The notes under the pieces were generated by a model. That model saw only the letters and a list, made by a program, of their open reading frames with translations, had not been told where the DNA came from and did no database searches. A stretch of DNA of 64,000 bases from Reinekea forsetii (lineage in GTDB: Bacteria > Pseudomonadota > Gammaproteobacteria > Pseudomonadales > Natronospirillaceae), in assembly GCF_018860385.1 (NCBI RefSeq), contig NZ_JAHKPH010000016.1, forward strand, positions 1-64,000. Reading direction: 5' to 3'. Positions 56,292 to 64,000 of the stretch are shown here, one piece after another. A program made the translations under genes and the position numbers. Position 1 is the stretch's first letter; the number at the start of each line of letters is the position of its first letter.

Positions 56292-57670
56292 TGAAACTGA
56301 CTCGACGACAGCTATTAAAAACCACGGGCGCGAGTGCGGCATTAAGCTACACAGCACCTTTTAGTGTTGCTGATGCAACTGAAGATACATTTCAACTACA
56401 CGCTCAACCACAAAGCTTATATTGGTTCGCCAACAAAGCGACCGATGTTTGGGGTTACTCCCACAATCGCCTAGAGTTTCAACAACACATCCCTGTCAGC
56501 GTTAAACTGGTGAATCAACTGAGCGAACCCACCACAGTGCACTGGCATGGAGTGCGAGTACCTAACGCAATGGATGGGGTTAGTGGATTAACTCAACCTC
56601 CTGTTCAAGCAGGTGAGTCGTTTACTTATCAGTTCACCCCCAAAGACGCAGGGACTTTCTGGGCGCATGCGCATCACGATACCTATCGGCAACTTGCCTT
56701 AGGGTTATACACACCGATTATCGTGAAAGAAGCACAGCCCTATCAGGTGGATCAAGACTTACTGTTTGTTGCCGATGATTGGTTGTTAAACCGAAAAGAA
56801 CAAATAGACAAAGATTCATTCGAAGATACCCATGCTTGGTCACACGGTGGCCGTATGGGTAACTTTTTAACGATAAACAAAGAAAAAACACCCACCTTTG
56901 AAGTAACCGCCGGAGAAAGAGTTCGACTGCGCCTAATGAACACCGCCAATAGCCGTGTTATGGAGTTTACCTTCCCCGACGTAGAGGTCACCTTGATCGC
57001 CAAAGACGGCCAGCCATTAAAGACACCCATACCCCACAATGAATCTATATTGATCGCTCCGGCCGAACGCTACGATGTCATCATCGACATCCCCCTTACC
57101 AGTAAAAAGCAAATAGACATTATTGAAAGCAGTGGAAAAAAGCCATTTTTAGCCGCTCGATGGAACATTACCCGCACTACATCAAACTCTGAGTACGGTG
57201 CAGTACCTGCCCTGCCCGCTAATCCATTACCGAATCAAGACTTTGCGGTGCAGCATAACATTAAGCTGGATATGCAAGGTGGCGCTATGGGCAACCTACA
57301 GGCCGCACTCTATAAAGGTGAAAAACTCACCGTTCGGGAACTGGTAAAAAACAAGCAAACGTGGACATTCAATGGCATTGCAAATATGCCAGAACAACCC
57401 TTAGTCACCGTTAAACCGGGCGATGGCGTAGAGATAGAACTACGCAATGAAACCCGCTGGCCACATGCCATGCACATGCACGGCCATCATTTTTTAGCAC
57501 AAAACGAAGTTACTGGGAGTACCATCTGGCAAGACACAACACTGGTAATGCCAGGTCAATCTAAAATAATTCGCTTCGTCGCTGAAACAGAGGGTAAATG
57601 GCTACTGCATTGTCATATGCTGGAACATCAAGTCGCGGGGATGATTACGTATTTTGAGGTAACTGGCTAG
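56291..57670 (+). CDS. Tat-exported multicopper oxidase
   Basis: A 459-residue three-cupredoxin oxidase. The Tat signal is TRRQLLKTTGA at residues 4-14. Copper ligands are HWHG (about 83), HAHHD (about 124), HAMHMHGHH (about 395) and HCHMLEHQVAGM (about 440), giving full type 1 and type 2/3 sites with a Met axial ligand. The family includes CueO, CopA and bilirubin oxidase. No Met-rich CueO insert is seen, and copper oxidation versus another substrate cannot be decided. The longer frame upstream that overlaps the cytochrome is rejected. Confidence 0.92.
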   Translation: MKLTRRQLLKTTGASAALSYTAPFSVADATEDTFQLHAQPQSLYWFANKATDVWGYSHNRLEFQQHIPVSVKLVNQLSEPTTVHWHGVRVPNAMDGVSGLTQPPVQAGESFTYQFTPKDAGTFWAHAHHDTYRQLALGLYTPIIVKEAQPYQVDQDLLFVADDWLLNRKEQIDKDSFEDTHAWSHGGRMGNFLTINKEKTPTFEVTAGERVRLRLMNTANSRVMEFTFPDVEVTLIAKDGQPLKTPIPHNESILIAPAERYDVIIDIPLTSKKQIDIIESSGKKPFLAARWNITRTTSNSEYGAVPALPANPLPNQDFAVQHNIKLDMQGGAMGNLQAALYKGEKLTVRELVKNKQTWTFNGIANMPEQPLVTVKPGDGVEIELRNETRWPHAMHMHGHHFLAQNEVTGSTIWQDTTLVMPGQSKIIRFVAETEGKWLLHCHMLEHQVAGMITYFEVTG

Positions 57671-57691
57671 CCAAAAGTTGGCGTAATTAAA

Positions 57692-57714
57692 AAAGCCCTT
57701 TATTTAAGGGCTTT
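57692..57714. terminator. bidirectional terminator between oxidase and ssb
   Basis: AAAGCCCTT (57692-57700) and AAGGGCTTT (57706-57714), 9-bp stem and 5-base loop, with A/T-rich tracts on both sides (AAAAAA before, TTT after). It lies between convergent genes. Confidence 0.8.
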
Positions 57715-57751
57715 AAAGGTATGCTTTACAAATACTACTCTTAAGTATGAG

Positions 57752-58339
57752 CTAGAACGGAATATCATCATCAAAATCATCAAACCCACCCGCTGGCGGT
57801 GCTGGCTGGCTTGGCGCTGGGGCTTGCTGTGGTTGCTGGTAGCCGCCACCTTGTTGAGGTGCACCAAAACCGCCTTGCTGCGCAGGTGCGGCTTGTTGTG
57901 GCTTAGGCTGAGAGTAACCGCCTTGCTGTTGTGGTTGCTGGTAACCCCCTTGTTGAGGTGCTGCTTGACCGAAGCCACCCCCTTGTTGTTGGTTGTCGCT
58001 TCGACCACCAATGAACTGCATTTCGTTACCAACGATTTCAGTTGAATAACGGTCTTGGCCATTTTGATCTTGCCACTTACGCGTTTGTAAACGACCTTCG
58101 ATATAAACTTGAGAACCTTTTGATAGGTACTGAGAAGCTACTTCAGCAGTACGACCAAATAATACGATGCGGTGCCATTCGGTTACATCGGTACGATTCC
58201 CTTGGTCATCGGCGCGGCCTAACTCGTTAGTGGCCACGTTTAAATTCACAATTTGCGTGCCTGAAGCGGTTGTACGCACTTCTGGGTCTTGGCCTAAGCG
58301 GCCCAAAATAATTACTTTATTTACTGTACCTTTCGCCAT
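57752..58339 (-). CDS. ssb: single-stranded DNA-binding protein
   Basis: A 195-residue SSB with the N-terminal OB fold ([49 protein letters not shown]), a long Gly/Gln/Pro-rich linker (about 115-180) and the acidic tip DDDIPF that recruits repair and replication partners. AGGA lies 7 bases before the ATG. The order uvrA-MFS-ssb is as in Pseudomonas, but ssb is not itself next to the LexA box here. Confidence 0.97.
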   Translation of the reverse strand: MAKGTVNKVIILGRLGQDPEVRTTASGTQIVNLNVATNELGRADDQGNRTDVTEWHRIVLFGRTAEVASQYLSKGSQVYIEGRLQTRKWQDQNGQDRYSTEIVGNEMQFIGGRSDNQQQGGGFGQAAPQQGGYQQPQQQGGYSQPKPQQAAPAQQGGFGAPQQGGGYQQPQQAPAPSQPAPPAGGFDDFDDDIPF

Positions 58340-58379
58340 AACGAATTCCTATCGATATCAATTCTTTCTAAAATGAGTG

Positions 58380-59558
58380 TTAAGCCGGCTTTGATTGTGG
58401 CGAACTCTTAAGAACGAGTAGCATAACACTCCATAGAATATTCGCTACTACACCCAGTATTGCAATGCCTAAAAAACCAGCCAATGTATAAACATAACCA
58501 CCTGCGATGCCACCTATTGCCGCACCTAAAAATTGTGAGGTTGCAAACACGCCCATGGCGGTGCCTCGCACACCGGGCTCTACTCGCCGGCTCAACAATG
58601 AAGGCAGTGTAGCCTCTACAAAGTTAAACCCCACAAAAAACAACCAAAGTGCGAAAGCGCTGAACCATAGCCCGCTATAACTGGCTAAAGACCCAAGCGC
58701 GACAACCATGAATGCGGCAGCCATTTTCAAATAAGGCAGCTGGGCTTGCCTTTTCTCAGCAAACATCATCATGGGCGCCATGCCTATAAACGCCAATACC
58801 ATTACGGGTCCATACACCCAACCCAGTTGTTCCGAGGCTAAGCCACGCTCGACTAATATTAGTGGCAACCCAACAAAGACCGACGTCATCGTGACATGCA
58901 AAAGAAATATCCCAGTGCTCAGCACTCCGACAAATGGGTTTTTAATGACGGTGCCGATTAAACTGGTTTTTACCTGCCGCTCTTCATGAACACGAGCGTC
59001 TGGCACTGCTGGTAACTTTGCAACTATGAGCATACTGACTAGCGCTAACCCAGCGGTAAACCAAAATAGGCCGGATAACCCTGAAAACCCACTGATAATG
59101 GGGCCTAAAACCACCGCAACCACAAAGCTTGCGCCAATCACAGCCCCTATAATGGCCATCGACTTTGAGCGCTCTTCTTCTCGCGTGTAATCAGCCAACA
59201 TTGCTAGCACGACACTTGAGATAGCTCCAGAGCCTTGCAGCGCCCGACCAACGATCATGCCGAACACATTATCGCTAAAGGCACATAATAAACTGCCGAT
59301 TAAAAATAACACCAAACCAAAATAAATCAGCGGCTTACGACCATAACGGTCAGACAGGCTACCAAAGGGAATTTGCAATAAGGCTTGCGTAACCCCGTAA
59401 ATACCTAATGCCACTCCTAACAATAAAGGTGTCGCTTCCGACAATTCTTGCCCATAGAGCGTTAATACCGGCAACACCATGAACAAACCCAACATACGAG
59501 AGGCGTACAACATTGCCAAACCCGATAGGGCTTTGCGTTCTAGACTATTCAGCGCCAT
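58380..59558 (-). CDS. MFS transporter, 12-helix drug/metabolite exporter type
   Basis: A 392-residue major facilitator with twelve predicted helices and the motif GSLSDRYGRKPLI between helices 2 and 3. It resembles multidrug or arabinose-efflux type exporters. Substrate unknown. It is divergent from uvrA with a LexA-box in the shared 280-base region, so it and the ssb gene 40 bases downstream may be SOS-linked. Confidence 0.88.
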   Translation of the reverse strand: MALNSLERKALSGLAMLYASRMLGLFMVLPVLTLYGQELSEATPLLLGVALGIYGVTQALLQIPFGSLSDRYGRKPLIYFGLVLFLIGSLLCAFSDNVFGMIVGRALQGSGAISSVVLAMLADYTREEERSKSMAIIGAVIGASFVVAVVLGPIISGFSGLSGLFWFTAGLALVSMLIVAKLPAVPDARVHEERQVKTSLIGTVIKNPFVGVLSTGIFLLHVTMTSVFVGLPLILVERGLASEQLGWVYGPVMVLAFIGMAPMMMFAEKRQAQLPYLKMAAAFMVVALGSLASYSGLWFSAFALWLFFVGFNFVEATLPSLLSRRVEPGVRGTAMGVFATSQFLGAAIGGIAGGYVYTLAGFLGIAILGVVANILWSVMLLVLKSSPQSKPA

Positions 59559-59645
59559 GAGCTTTGGGGCTTCCTCAATTACTGTTTATTTCGGTCGCGA
59601 ATTCTATCAGAGACTTGCGATAAAGTAATAAAAAACACTAGATAA

Positions 59646-59661
59646 CTGGTTGTTCATACAG
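59646..59661. promoter_or_regulatory. LexA (SOS) box
   Basis: CTG-N10-CAG with an AT-rich spacer (CTGGTTGTTCATACAG), flanked by TATA on the right. It lies in the MFS-uvrA divergent region, 88 bases before the MFS start and about 180 before the uvrA start, as expected for an SOS-controlled uvrA. Confidence 0.7.
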
Positions 59662-59756
59662 TATATTTGCATTGCCTTTCGAATTTCACGCACTCGAAAT
59701 GCAGATCCAACAGAGTAATCCAATCCGACTCCCCAGCCGTATTGGTCTATTCTGAT

Positions 59757-59776
59757 GCGGAGGGTAAAACCTCCGC
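59757..59776 (+). other. stem-loop in the uvrA leader
   Basis: GCGGAGG (59757-59763)/CCTCCGC (59770-59776), a perfect 7-bp stem, nested in weaker outer arms AGATCCA (59703-59709)/TGGATCT (59777-59783). It lies 60 bases before the uvrA ATG. No T-tract follows. Possibly a translational or stability element. Confidence 0.4.
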
Positions 59777-59838
59777 TGGATCTTCTTAGAAAATTATGTT
59801 TTCTTTGCTCCCTTGCATCATTCATTATCGAGGTTCTA

Positions 59839-62667
59839 ATGGGCACAATTTCCGTCCAAGGCGCACGCACTCATAACTTAAAAGACATCACCATTGACAT
59901 TCCTCGCGATAAACTCGTGGTTATTACCGGCTTATCAGGTTCCGGAAAGTCTTCACTTGCGTTCGATACACTATATGCCGAAGGGCAGCGTCGCTATGTA
60001 GAATCTTTATCTACCTATGCTCGCCAATTCTTATCCATGATGGAAAAGCCAGATGTTGACCACATCGAAGGTCTATCACCTGCCATTTCAATTGAGCAAA
60101 AGACAACCAGCCACAACCCTCGCTCTACCGTTGGTACTACGACTGAAATTTACGATTACTTACGCCTTTTATTTGCCAGAGTGGGCGTTCCGCGCTGCCC
60201 AGAACATGGCGAAGCATTAGAAGCACAAACGGTTAGCCAAATGGTCGATCAAGTCGTCGCGCTCCCTGAAGGCAGCAAATTGATGCTGCTAGCACCGTTG
60301 ATCCGTGATCGCAAAGGTGAGCATTTACATGTATTTAACGAGTTAAAAGCGCAAGGTTTTGTACGTGTACGTCTTGATGGCACAGTAATGGACCTAGATG
60401 AAGTTCCTGAGCTCGATAAACGTAAAAAGCACACCATTGAAGCCGTTGTCGATCGCTTCAAAGTGCGAGATGACATAAACCTACGCTTAGCCGAATCGTT
60501 TGAAACTTGCCTTGCATTAACTGGAGGCATTGCCCAGATTACTTGGATGGATGGCGATGGTGAAGACATGGTGTTTTCAAGCAAATTCGCTTGCCCTGTC
60601 TGTGGTTACTCTATTACCGAGTTAGAGCCAAGAATGTTTTCATTCAACAACCCAGCCGGTGCTTGTGGCGAATGCGATGGTTTAGGGTTAAAGCAATTTT
60701 TTGATTTAGACAAAGTAATCAGAGACCCAAAGCTGACCCTAGCCGAAGGTGCCATTATGGGCTGGGATCGCCGGTCCGTTTATTATTTTAGTCAGCTCAC
60801 TTCCCTCGCGAAACATTATAAAGTCGATATTGAAAAACCCTTTGGCAAGCTGCCGAAAAAATTTCAAAAGGCCGTGCTCGAAGGCAGCGGTGATGTTGAA
60901 ATTGAATTTAACTATGTGAACAGCCGAGGGTCGGTGTATAACCGTCGCCATCCTTTTGAAGGCGTAGTACCAAATATAGAGCGGCGCTACCGCGAAACAG
61001 ACAGTAACGCGGTACGTGAAGAGTTCTCTAAACTAATGGCCGAGCAAGCCTGCCCGAGTTGCCATGGTAGCCGCCTGAAGGAAAGCTCGCGCAATGTCTT
61101 TATTGAAGGCATTACGTTACCGGAGGTTACCCGTATGTCGATAGCCGATGCCGTCGCCTACTACAATAAGTTAAAGCTACAGGGCGCACGTGCACAAATT
61201 GCCGATAAAATTTTAAAAGAAATTATTCAACGGCTCACCTTTTTAGAAAACGTCGGTTTAGACTATTTATCACTCGATCGAAGCGCCGATACTTTATCGG
61301 GTGGTGAAACTCAACGAATTCGCTTAGCCAGCCAGATTGGTGCAGGCTTAGTTGGCGTTATGTACATTTTAGATGAGCCGTCTATCGGTTTGCATCAGCG
61401 TGATAATGATCGTCTCTTAAAAACACTGACCAATTTACGCGACATGGGCAACACCGTCATTGTGGTTGAACACGATGAAGACGCCATTATGACAGCCGAT
61501 TACGTATTAGACATTGGCCCAGGCGCAGGTGTTCATGGTGGCCAAGTCATTGCCGCTGGCACACCGAAGCAGGTCATGAAAAACAAAAATTCCATCACCG
61601 GGCAATACCTTTGCGGCAAGAAAAAAATTGATGTTCCAAAGCAACGATTACCGATAGATCCAGATAAGCAATTGGTTATTAAAGGGGCTTCGGGCAACAA
61701 CCTGAACGATGTGACATTAGAAATACCGGTTGGCTTATTCACTTGTATTACAGGTGTTTCAGGGTCTGGGAAATCAACTCTAATAAACCGCACACTTTAC
61801 CCGCTAGCCGCGACCGAATTGAATAACGCAACCACCTTAACGGCTGCACCGTATAAATCGGTTCAAGGGTTAGACCACTTCGACAAAGTCGTAGATATTG
61901 ATCAAAGCCCGATTGGACGTACTCCCCGCTCCAACCCAGCAACCTATACGGGAATTTTTACCGCAGTACGTGATTTATTTGCCGCAACACAAGAAGCACG
62001 CTCACGCGGCTATGCAGCTGGGCGCTTTAGTTTTAATGTCAAAGGTGGCCGTTGTGAAGCTTGCCAAGGCGATGGCTTAATTAAAGTTGAAATGCACTTT
62101 CTAGCCGATATATACGTGGCATGTGATGTTTGCCAAAGTAAACGTTATAACCGCGAAACTCTAGAGGTACGTTATAAAGGCAAAAACATTCATGAAGTGC
62201 TCGATATGACGATTGAAGACGCCTCTGAATTTTTTGAAGCTATTCCGGCGTTATCTCGTAAATTACAAACATTGATGGACGTTGGCTTGTCTTATGTAAA
62301 ACTGGGCCAAAGCGCCACTACGCTTTCTGGTGGTGAGGCTCAGCGAGTCAAACTAGCCCGCGAGCTATCGAAACGAGACACTGGCAGTACTTTATATATT
62401 TTAGATGAACCTACCACTGGTTTGCACTTCCAAGACATTAAGTTACTGCTCGATGTATTACATCGACTTCGTGATAACGGAAATACCGTGGTCGTTATTG
62501 AGCACAACTTAGATGTCGTTAAAACGGCAGACTGGGTTGTCGATTTAGGGCCAGAAGGTGGCGTAAAAGGCGGTAACATTGTAGCGGCTGGAACGCCAGA
62601 GCATGTTGCAAAAGATAAGGCATCGGCTACAGGTAAGTACTTAAAGCCGCTACTCGAAAAAGGCTAA
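59839..62667 (+). CDS. uvrA: excinuclease ABC subunit A
   Basis: A 942-residue nucleotide-excision repair ATPase. Two ABC modules have Walker [14 protein letters not shown] (N-terminal) and [12 protein letters not shown] (C-terminal) and signatures [12 protein letters not shown] and [16 protein letters not shown]. The zinc modules CPVCGYS and CEACQGDG...[16 protein letters not shown] are present. The start at MGTISVQG follows GAGG by 5 bases; a longer frame would add 28 residues without support. Confidence 0.97.
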   Translation: MGTISVQGARTHNLKDITIDIPRDKLVVITGLSGSGKSSLAFDTLYAEGQRRYVESLSTYARQFLSMMEKPDVDHIEGLSPAISIEQKTTSHNPRSTVGTTTEIYDYLRLLFARVGVPRCPEHGEALEAQTVSQMVDQVVALPEGSKLMLLAPLIRDRKGEHLHVFNELKAQGFVRVRLDGTVMDLDEVPELDKRKKHTIEAVVDRFKVRDDINLRLAESFETCLALTGGIAQITWMDGDGEDMVFSSKFACPVCGYSITELEPRMFSFNNPAGACGECDGLGLKQFFDLDKVIRDPKLTLAEGAIMGWDRRSVYYFSQLTSLAKHYKVDIEKPFGKLPKKFQKAVLEGSGDVEIEFNYVNSRGSVYNRRHPFEGVVPNIERRYRETDSNAVREEFSKLMAEQACPSCHGSRLKESSRNVFIEGITLPEVTRMSIADAVAYYNKLKLQGARAQIADKILKEIIQRLTFLENVGLDYLSLDRSADTLSGGETQRIRLASQIGAGLVGVMYILDEPSIGLHQRDNDRLLKTLTNLRDMGNTVIVVEHDEDAIMTADYVLDIGPGAGVHGGQVIAAGTPKQVMKNKNSITGQYLCGKKKIDVPKQRLPIDPDKQLVIKGASGNNLNDVTLEIPVGLFTCITGVSGSGKSTLINRTLYPLAATELNNATTLTAAPYKSVQGLDHFDKVVDIDQSPIGRTPRSNPATYTGIFTAVRDLFAATQEARSRGYAAGRFSFNVKGGRCEACQGDGLIKVEMHFLADIYVACDVCQSKRYNRETLEVRYKGKNIHEVLDMTIEDASEFFEAIPALSRKLQTLMDVGLSYVKLGQSATTLSGGEAQRVKLARELSKRDTGSTLYILDEPTTGLHFQDIKLLLDVLHRLRDNGNTVVVIEHNLDVVKTADWVVDLGPEGGVKGGNIVAAGTPEHVAKDKASATGKYLKPLLEKG

Positions 62668-62675
62668 GTAGCTTT

Positions 62676-62706
62676 AAAAATCGGTGAGCGGTTACGCTTA
62701 CCGATT
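62676..62706 (-). terminator. terminator between convergent uvrA and HD-GYP gene
   Basis: AATCGGTGAGCG (62679-62690) and CGCTTACCGATT (62695-62706) form a 12-bp stem with one G-U pair and a 4-base loop. On the minus strand it is followed by TTTTT. It overlaps the stop codon of the HD-GYP gene. Confidence 0.75.
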
Positions 62707-63966
62707 GTAAAGTGCGAATTCCTTTTTAATGTAAGACTTCACATCAAATCCAAAAGAACCGTTCGCCAATTCTTTTAAAATTGTAAACCCTTCAGGGTTT
62801 TTGCTCGCCAAATTTACTACTCGTTCAAATGGTGTCGGCTGTTTTTTCTCATCACTGACTATTAGAATTTTACTGCTAGAAGGGTCAAGTTCATTTGCCC
62901 CAATCACCACGGCTACCTCACCAGATTTAAGCTCTACTAAACAACCCACTGGGTATACGCCGATGCACTTTACAAACTCTTTTGTCAGTGCTTCGTCAAA
63001 CTGAGTACCCATATTTTTTAATAAAATATCGAGCGCAAACTCAGATGATTTAGGGGTTCCGTACACACGGTCACTGGTCATCGCATCGTACGCATCTACG
63101 ATGGAAACCAACTTTGCGTAATATGGAATGCTATCTCCGTCTAAACCTCTTGGATAACCTTTTCCATCGATACGTTCATGATGAGAGTGCGCTACTTCTA
63201 CTGCATGCCGATGGTTACCTCCCATCGACATTAATATGTTACGCCCAAAAGTTGTGTGCTGAGCCATAATCCTGGCTTCACCAGCATTGAATCGATCGGG
63301 CTTATTCAGCACTTCAATAGGAATCTTTGATTTGCCTACGTCGTGCAACAATCCACACAATGCCACTGTTTTAATCTCGAAATCGAGTAACCCTAAATGC
63401 CTAGCAAAGGTTGCACACAATATACACACATTCATACTGTGCTCAGCCGTGTAGTTATCTTTACTTTTTATTTGGCTTAAAAACCGCAACGCGTCTTTAT
63501 TGGATAACACGCTGTCAACAATCTCTTCGACAGCCTGACGGCATTCGTCCATGTTAATGTTTCGGCTGAATCGCAGGCCATCTATCACGGTGTTGGCCAT
63601 AGACCTTGCCGAATCAAAGGTAACTCGAGCAGAGTCAACGGCCTTTTCGAATGGCACCTGATCTTTATAGGCAACAGGAATATCGGTTACTGGCCCATCA
63701 ACACCTGGTCTCCGTGTTTTTCCGTTTCTGTTTTTGGGTTTCGCCGCCAACATACGTTTAAAGGCTTCTACTTCTTCCATCTTTACTTGCACAAATACTT
63801 GTTCACATTGGGCTTGCAGCTGATAGATTTCTTCTTGGGATTTAATGATAAACCCTTGAAGTAAGAAGTTTGTTTCTTTCCAAGGACGATCCAGGCTAAC
63901 AATATTCATTCCAATTTCTAAATCTGAGACTGAGATTGGAACATCATGATATTGAAGGTGCTTCAT
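62698..63966 (-). CDS. HD-GYP domain c-di-GMP phosphodiesterase
   Basis: A 422-residue protein with an N-terminal DUF3391 region (about 1-110) and an HD-GYP domain (about 150-340). Metal and substrate motifs are HDVGKSKIP (about residue 209), HHERIDGKGYPRGL (GYP, about 262) and VDAYDAMTSDR. It should hydrolyse c-di-GMP to GMP or pGpG. Together with the PilZ protein at 52619-53287 it is the second c-di-GMP component in the window. GAGG lies 10 bases before the ATG. Confidence 0.92.
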   Translation of the reverse strand: MKHLQYHDVPISVSDLEIGMNIVSLDRPWKETNFLLQGFIIKSQEEIYQLQAQCEQVFVQVKMEEVEAFKRMLAAKPKNRNGKTRRPGVDGPVTDIPVAYKDQVPFEKAVDSARVTFDSARSMANTVIDGLRFSRNINMDECRQAVEEIVDSVLSNKDALRFLSQIKSKDNYTAEHSMNVCILCATFARHLGLLDFEIKTVALCGLLHDVGKSKIPIEVLNKPDRFNAGEARIMAQHTTFGRNILMSMGGNHRHAVEVAHSHHERIDGKGYPRGLDGDSIPYYAKLVSIVDAYDAMTSDRVYGTPKSSEFALDILLKNMGTQFDEALTKEFVKCIGVYPVGCLVELKSGEVAVVIGANELDPSSSKILIVSDEKKQPTPFERVVNLASKNPEGFTILKELANGSFGFDVKSYIKKEFALYNR

Positions 63967-64000
63967 ACGTGTAGAACCTCAAAGCGGCTGCTTGGTATTT

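Noticed and set aside
57700-58062. 120-residue minus-strand frame rich in Ser/Lys/His
   Set aside because: Alternative frame of the Gly/Gln-rich SSB linker, no independent ribosome site or motif.
59755-59838. 28-residue N-terminal extension of UvrA
   Set aside because: It covers the leader stem-loop. GAGG before the ATG at 59839 and family alignment support the shorter form.

Overview
The window is a gene-dense chromosomal segment of a marine-type gammaproteobacterium, probably of the Oceanospirillales/Pseudomonadales side. The main evidence is gene order. The blocks cysDN - nif3 - algW, murA - hisG - hisD - hisC, lptC/A/B - rpoN - hpf - ptsN - rapZ - ptsO, miaB - phoH - ybeY - corC, rplU - rpmA - obgE - proB and uvrA - MFS - ssb follow, as I recall them, the order in Pseudomonas and relatives. 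Base composition is moderate and codon use looks uniform. I see no integrase, transposase, phage block, CRISPR array, tRNA or rRNA.

Layout. 1-3.1 kb: two LPS-type glycosyltransferases downstream of zapE. 3.2-8.3 kb: zapG, sulfate activation (cysDN), a Nif3-family protein and a DegS/AlgW-type periplasmic protease. 8.3-10.1 kb: a cytoplasmic GH13 amylase set between algW and hisC. 10.3-15.7 kb (minus strand): mlaC, then ibaG-murA-hisG-hisD-hisC ending in a clear intrinsic terminator. 15.9-25.2 kb (plus strand): yrbG-kdsD-lptCAB, rpoN and its PTS-Ntr partners, mgtE and darP. 25.2-28 kb: an ECF sigma factor/ChrR zinc anti-sigma pair behind its own likely ECF-type promoter, then an Hsp70-like gene. 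28-34 kb: D-lactate dehydrogenase with a divergent FadR-type regulator, elaA, ribE and a Bax-type glucosaminidase. 34.5-38.9 kb: DUF1820 and miaB-phoH-ybeY-corC. 38.9-43.3 kb (minus): membrane sterol-desaturase/AGMO-like hydroxylase, small-membrane methyltransferase, MMPL/RND transporter and a small protein. 43.5-47.5 kb: methyltransferase, LysR/DUF1127 pair, GNAT, FAH hydrolase and pseudouridine synthase. 47.5-52.6 kb: tag, proB, obgE, rpmA, rplU and divergent ispB. 52.6-55.3 kb: PilZ protein and a pentapeptide-sirB2-degenerate SDR operon. 55.5-57.7 kb: a small secreted Cys protein, cytochrome c and a Tat-exported multicopper oxidase. 57.7-64 kb: ssb, MFS transporter, a LexA box, uvrA and an HD-GYP phosphodiesterase.

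Most genes are envelope and housekeeping functions: outer-membrane LPS export, peptidoglycan precursor synthesis, translation and ribosome maturation, and DNA repair. Several expected operon members are missing at their usual places: mlaFEDB beside mlaC, kdsC between kdsD and lptC, and lnt after corC. The parts most worth a second look are the hydroxylase-methyltransferase-RND cluster (a possible unusual-lipid synthesis and transport system), the sigma/ChrR locus with a TGATCC-type promoter, REP-like elements nested inside longer palindromes, a CysN with a C-terminal tail that looks like a decayed APS kinase, and an RmlD-like protein without its catalytic Tyr/Lys. Start sites were re-chosen by Shine-Dalgarno and family length where the longest frame was implausible.
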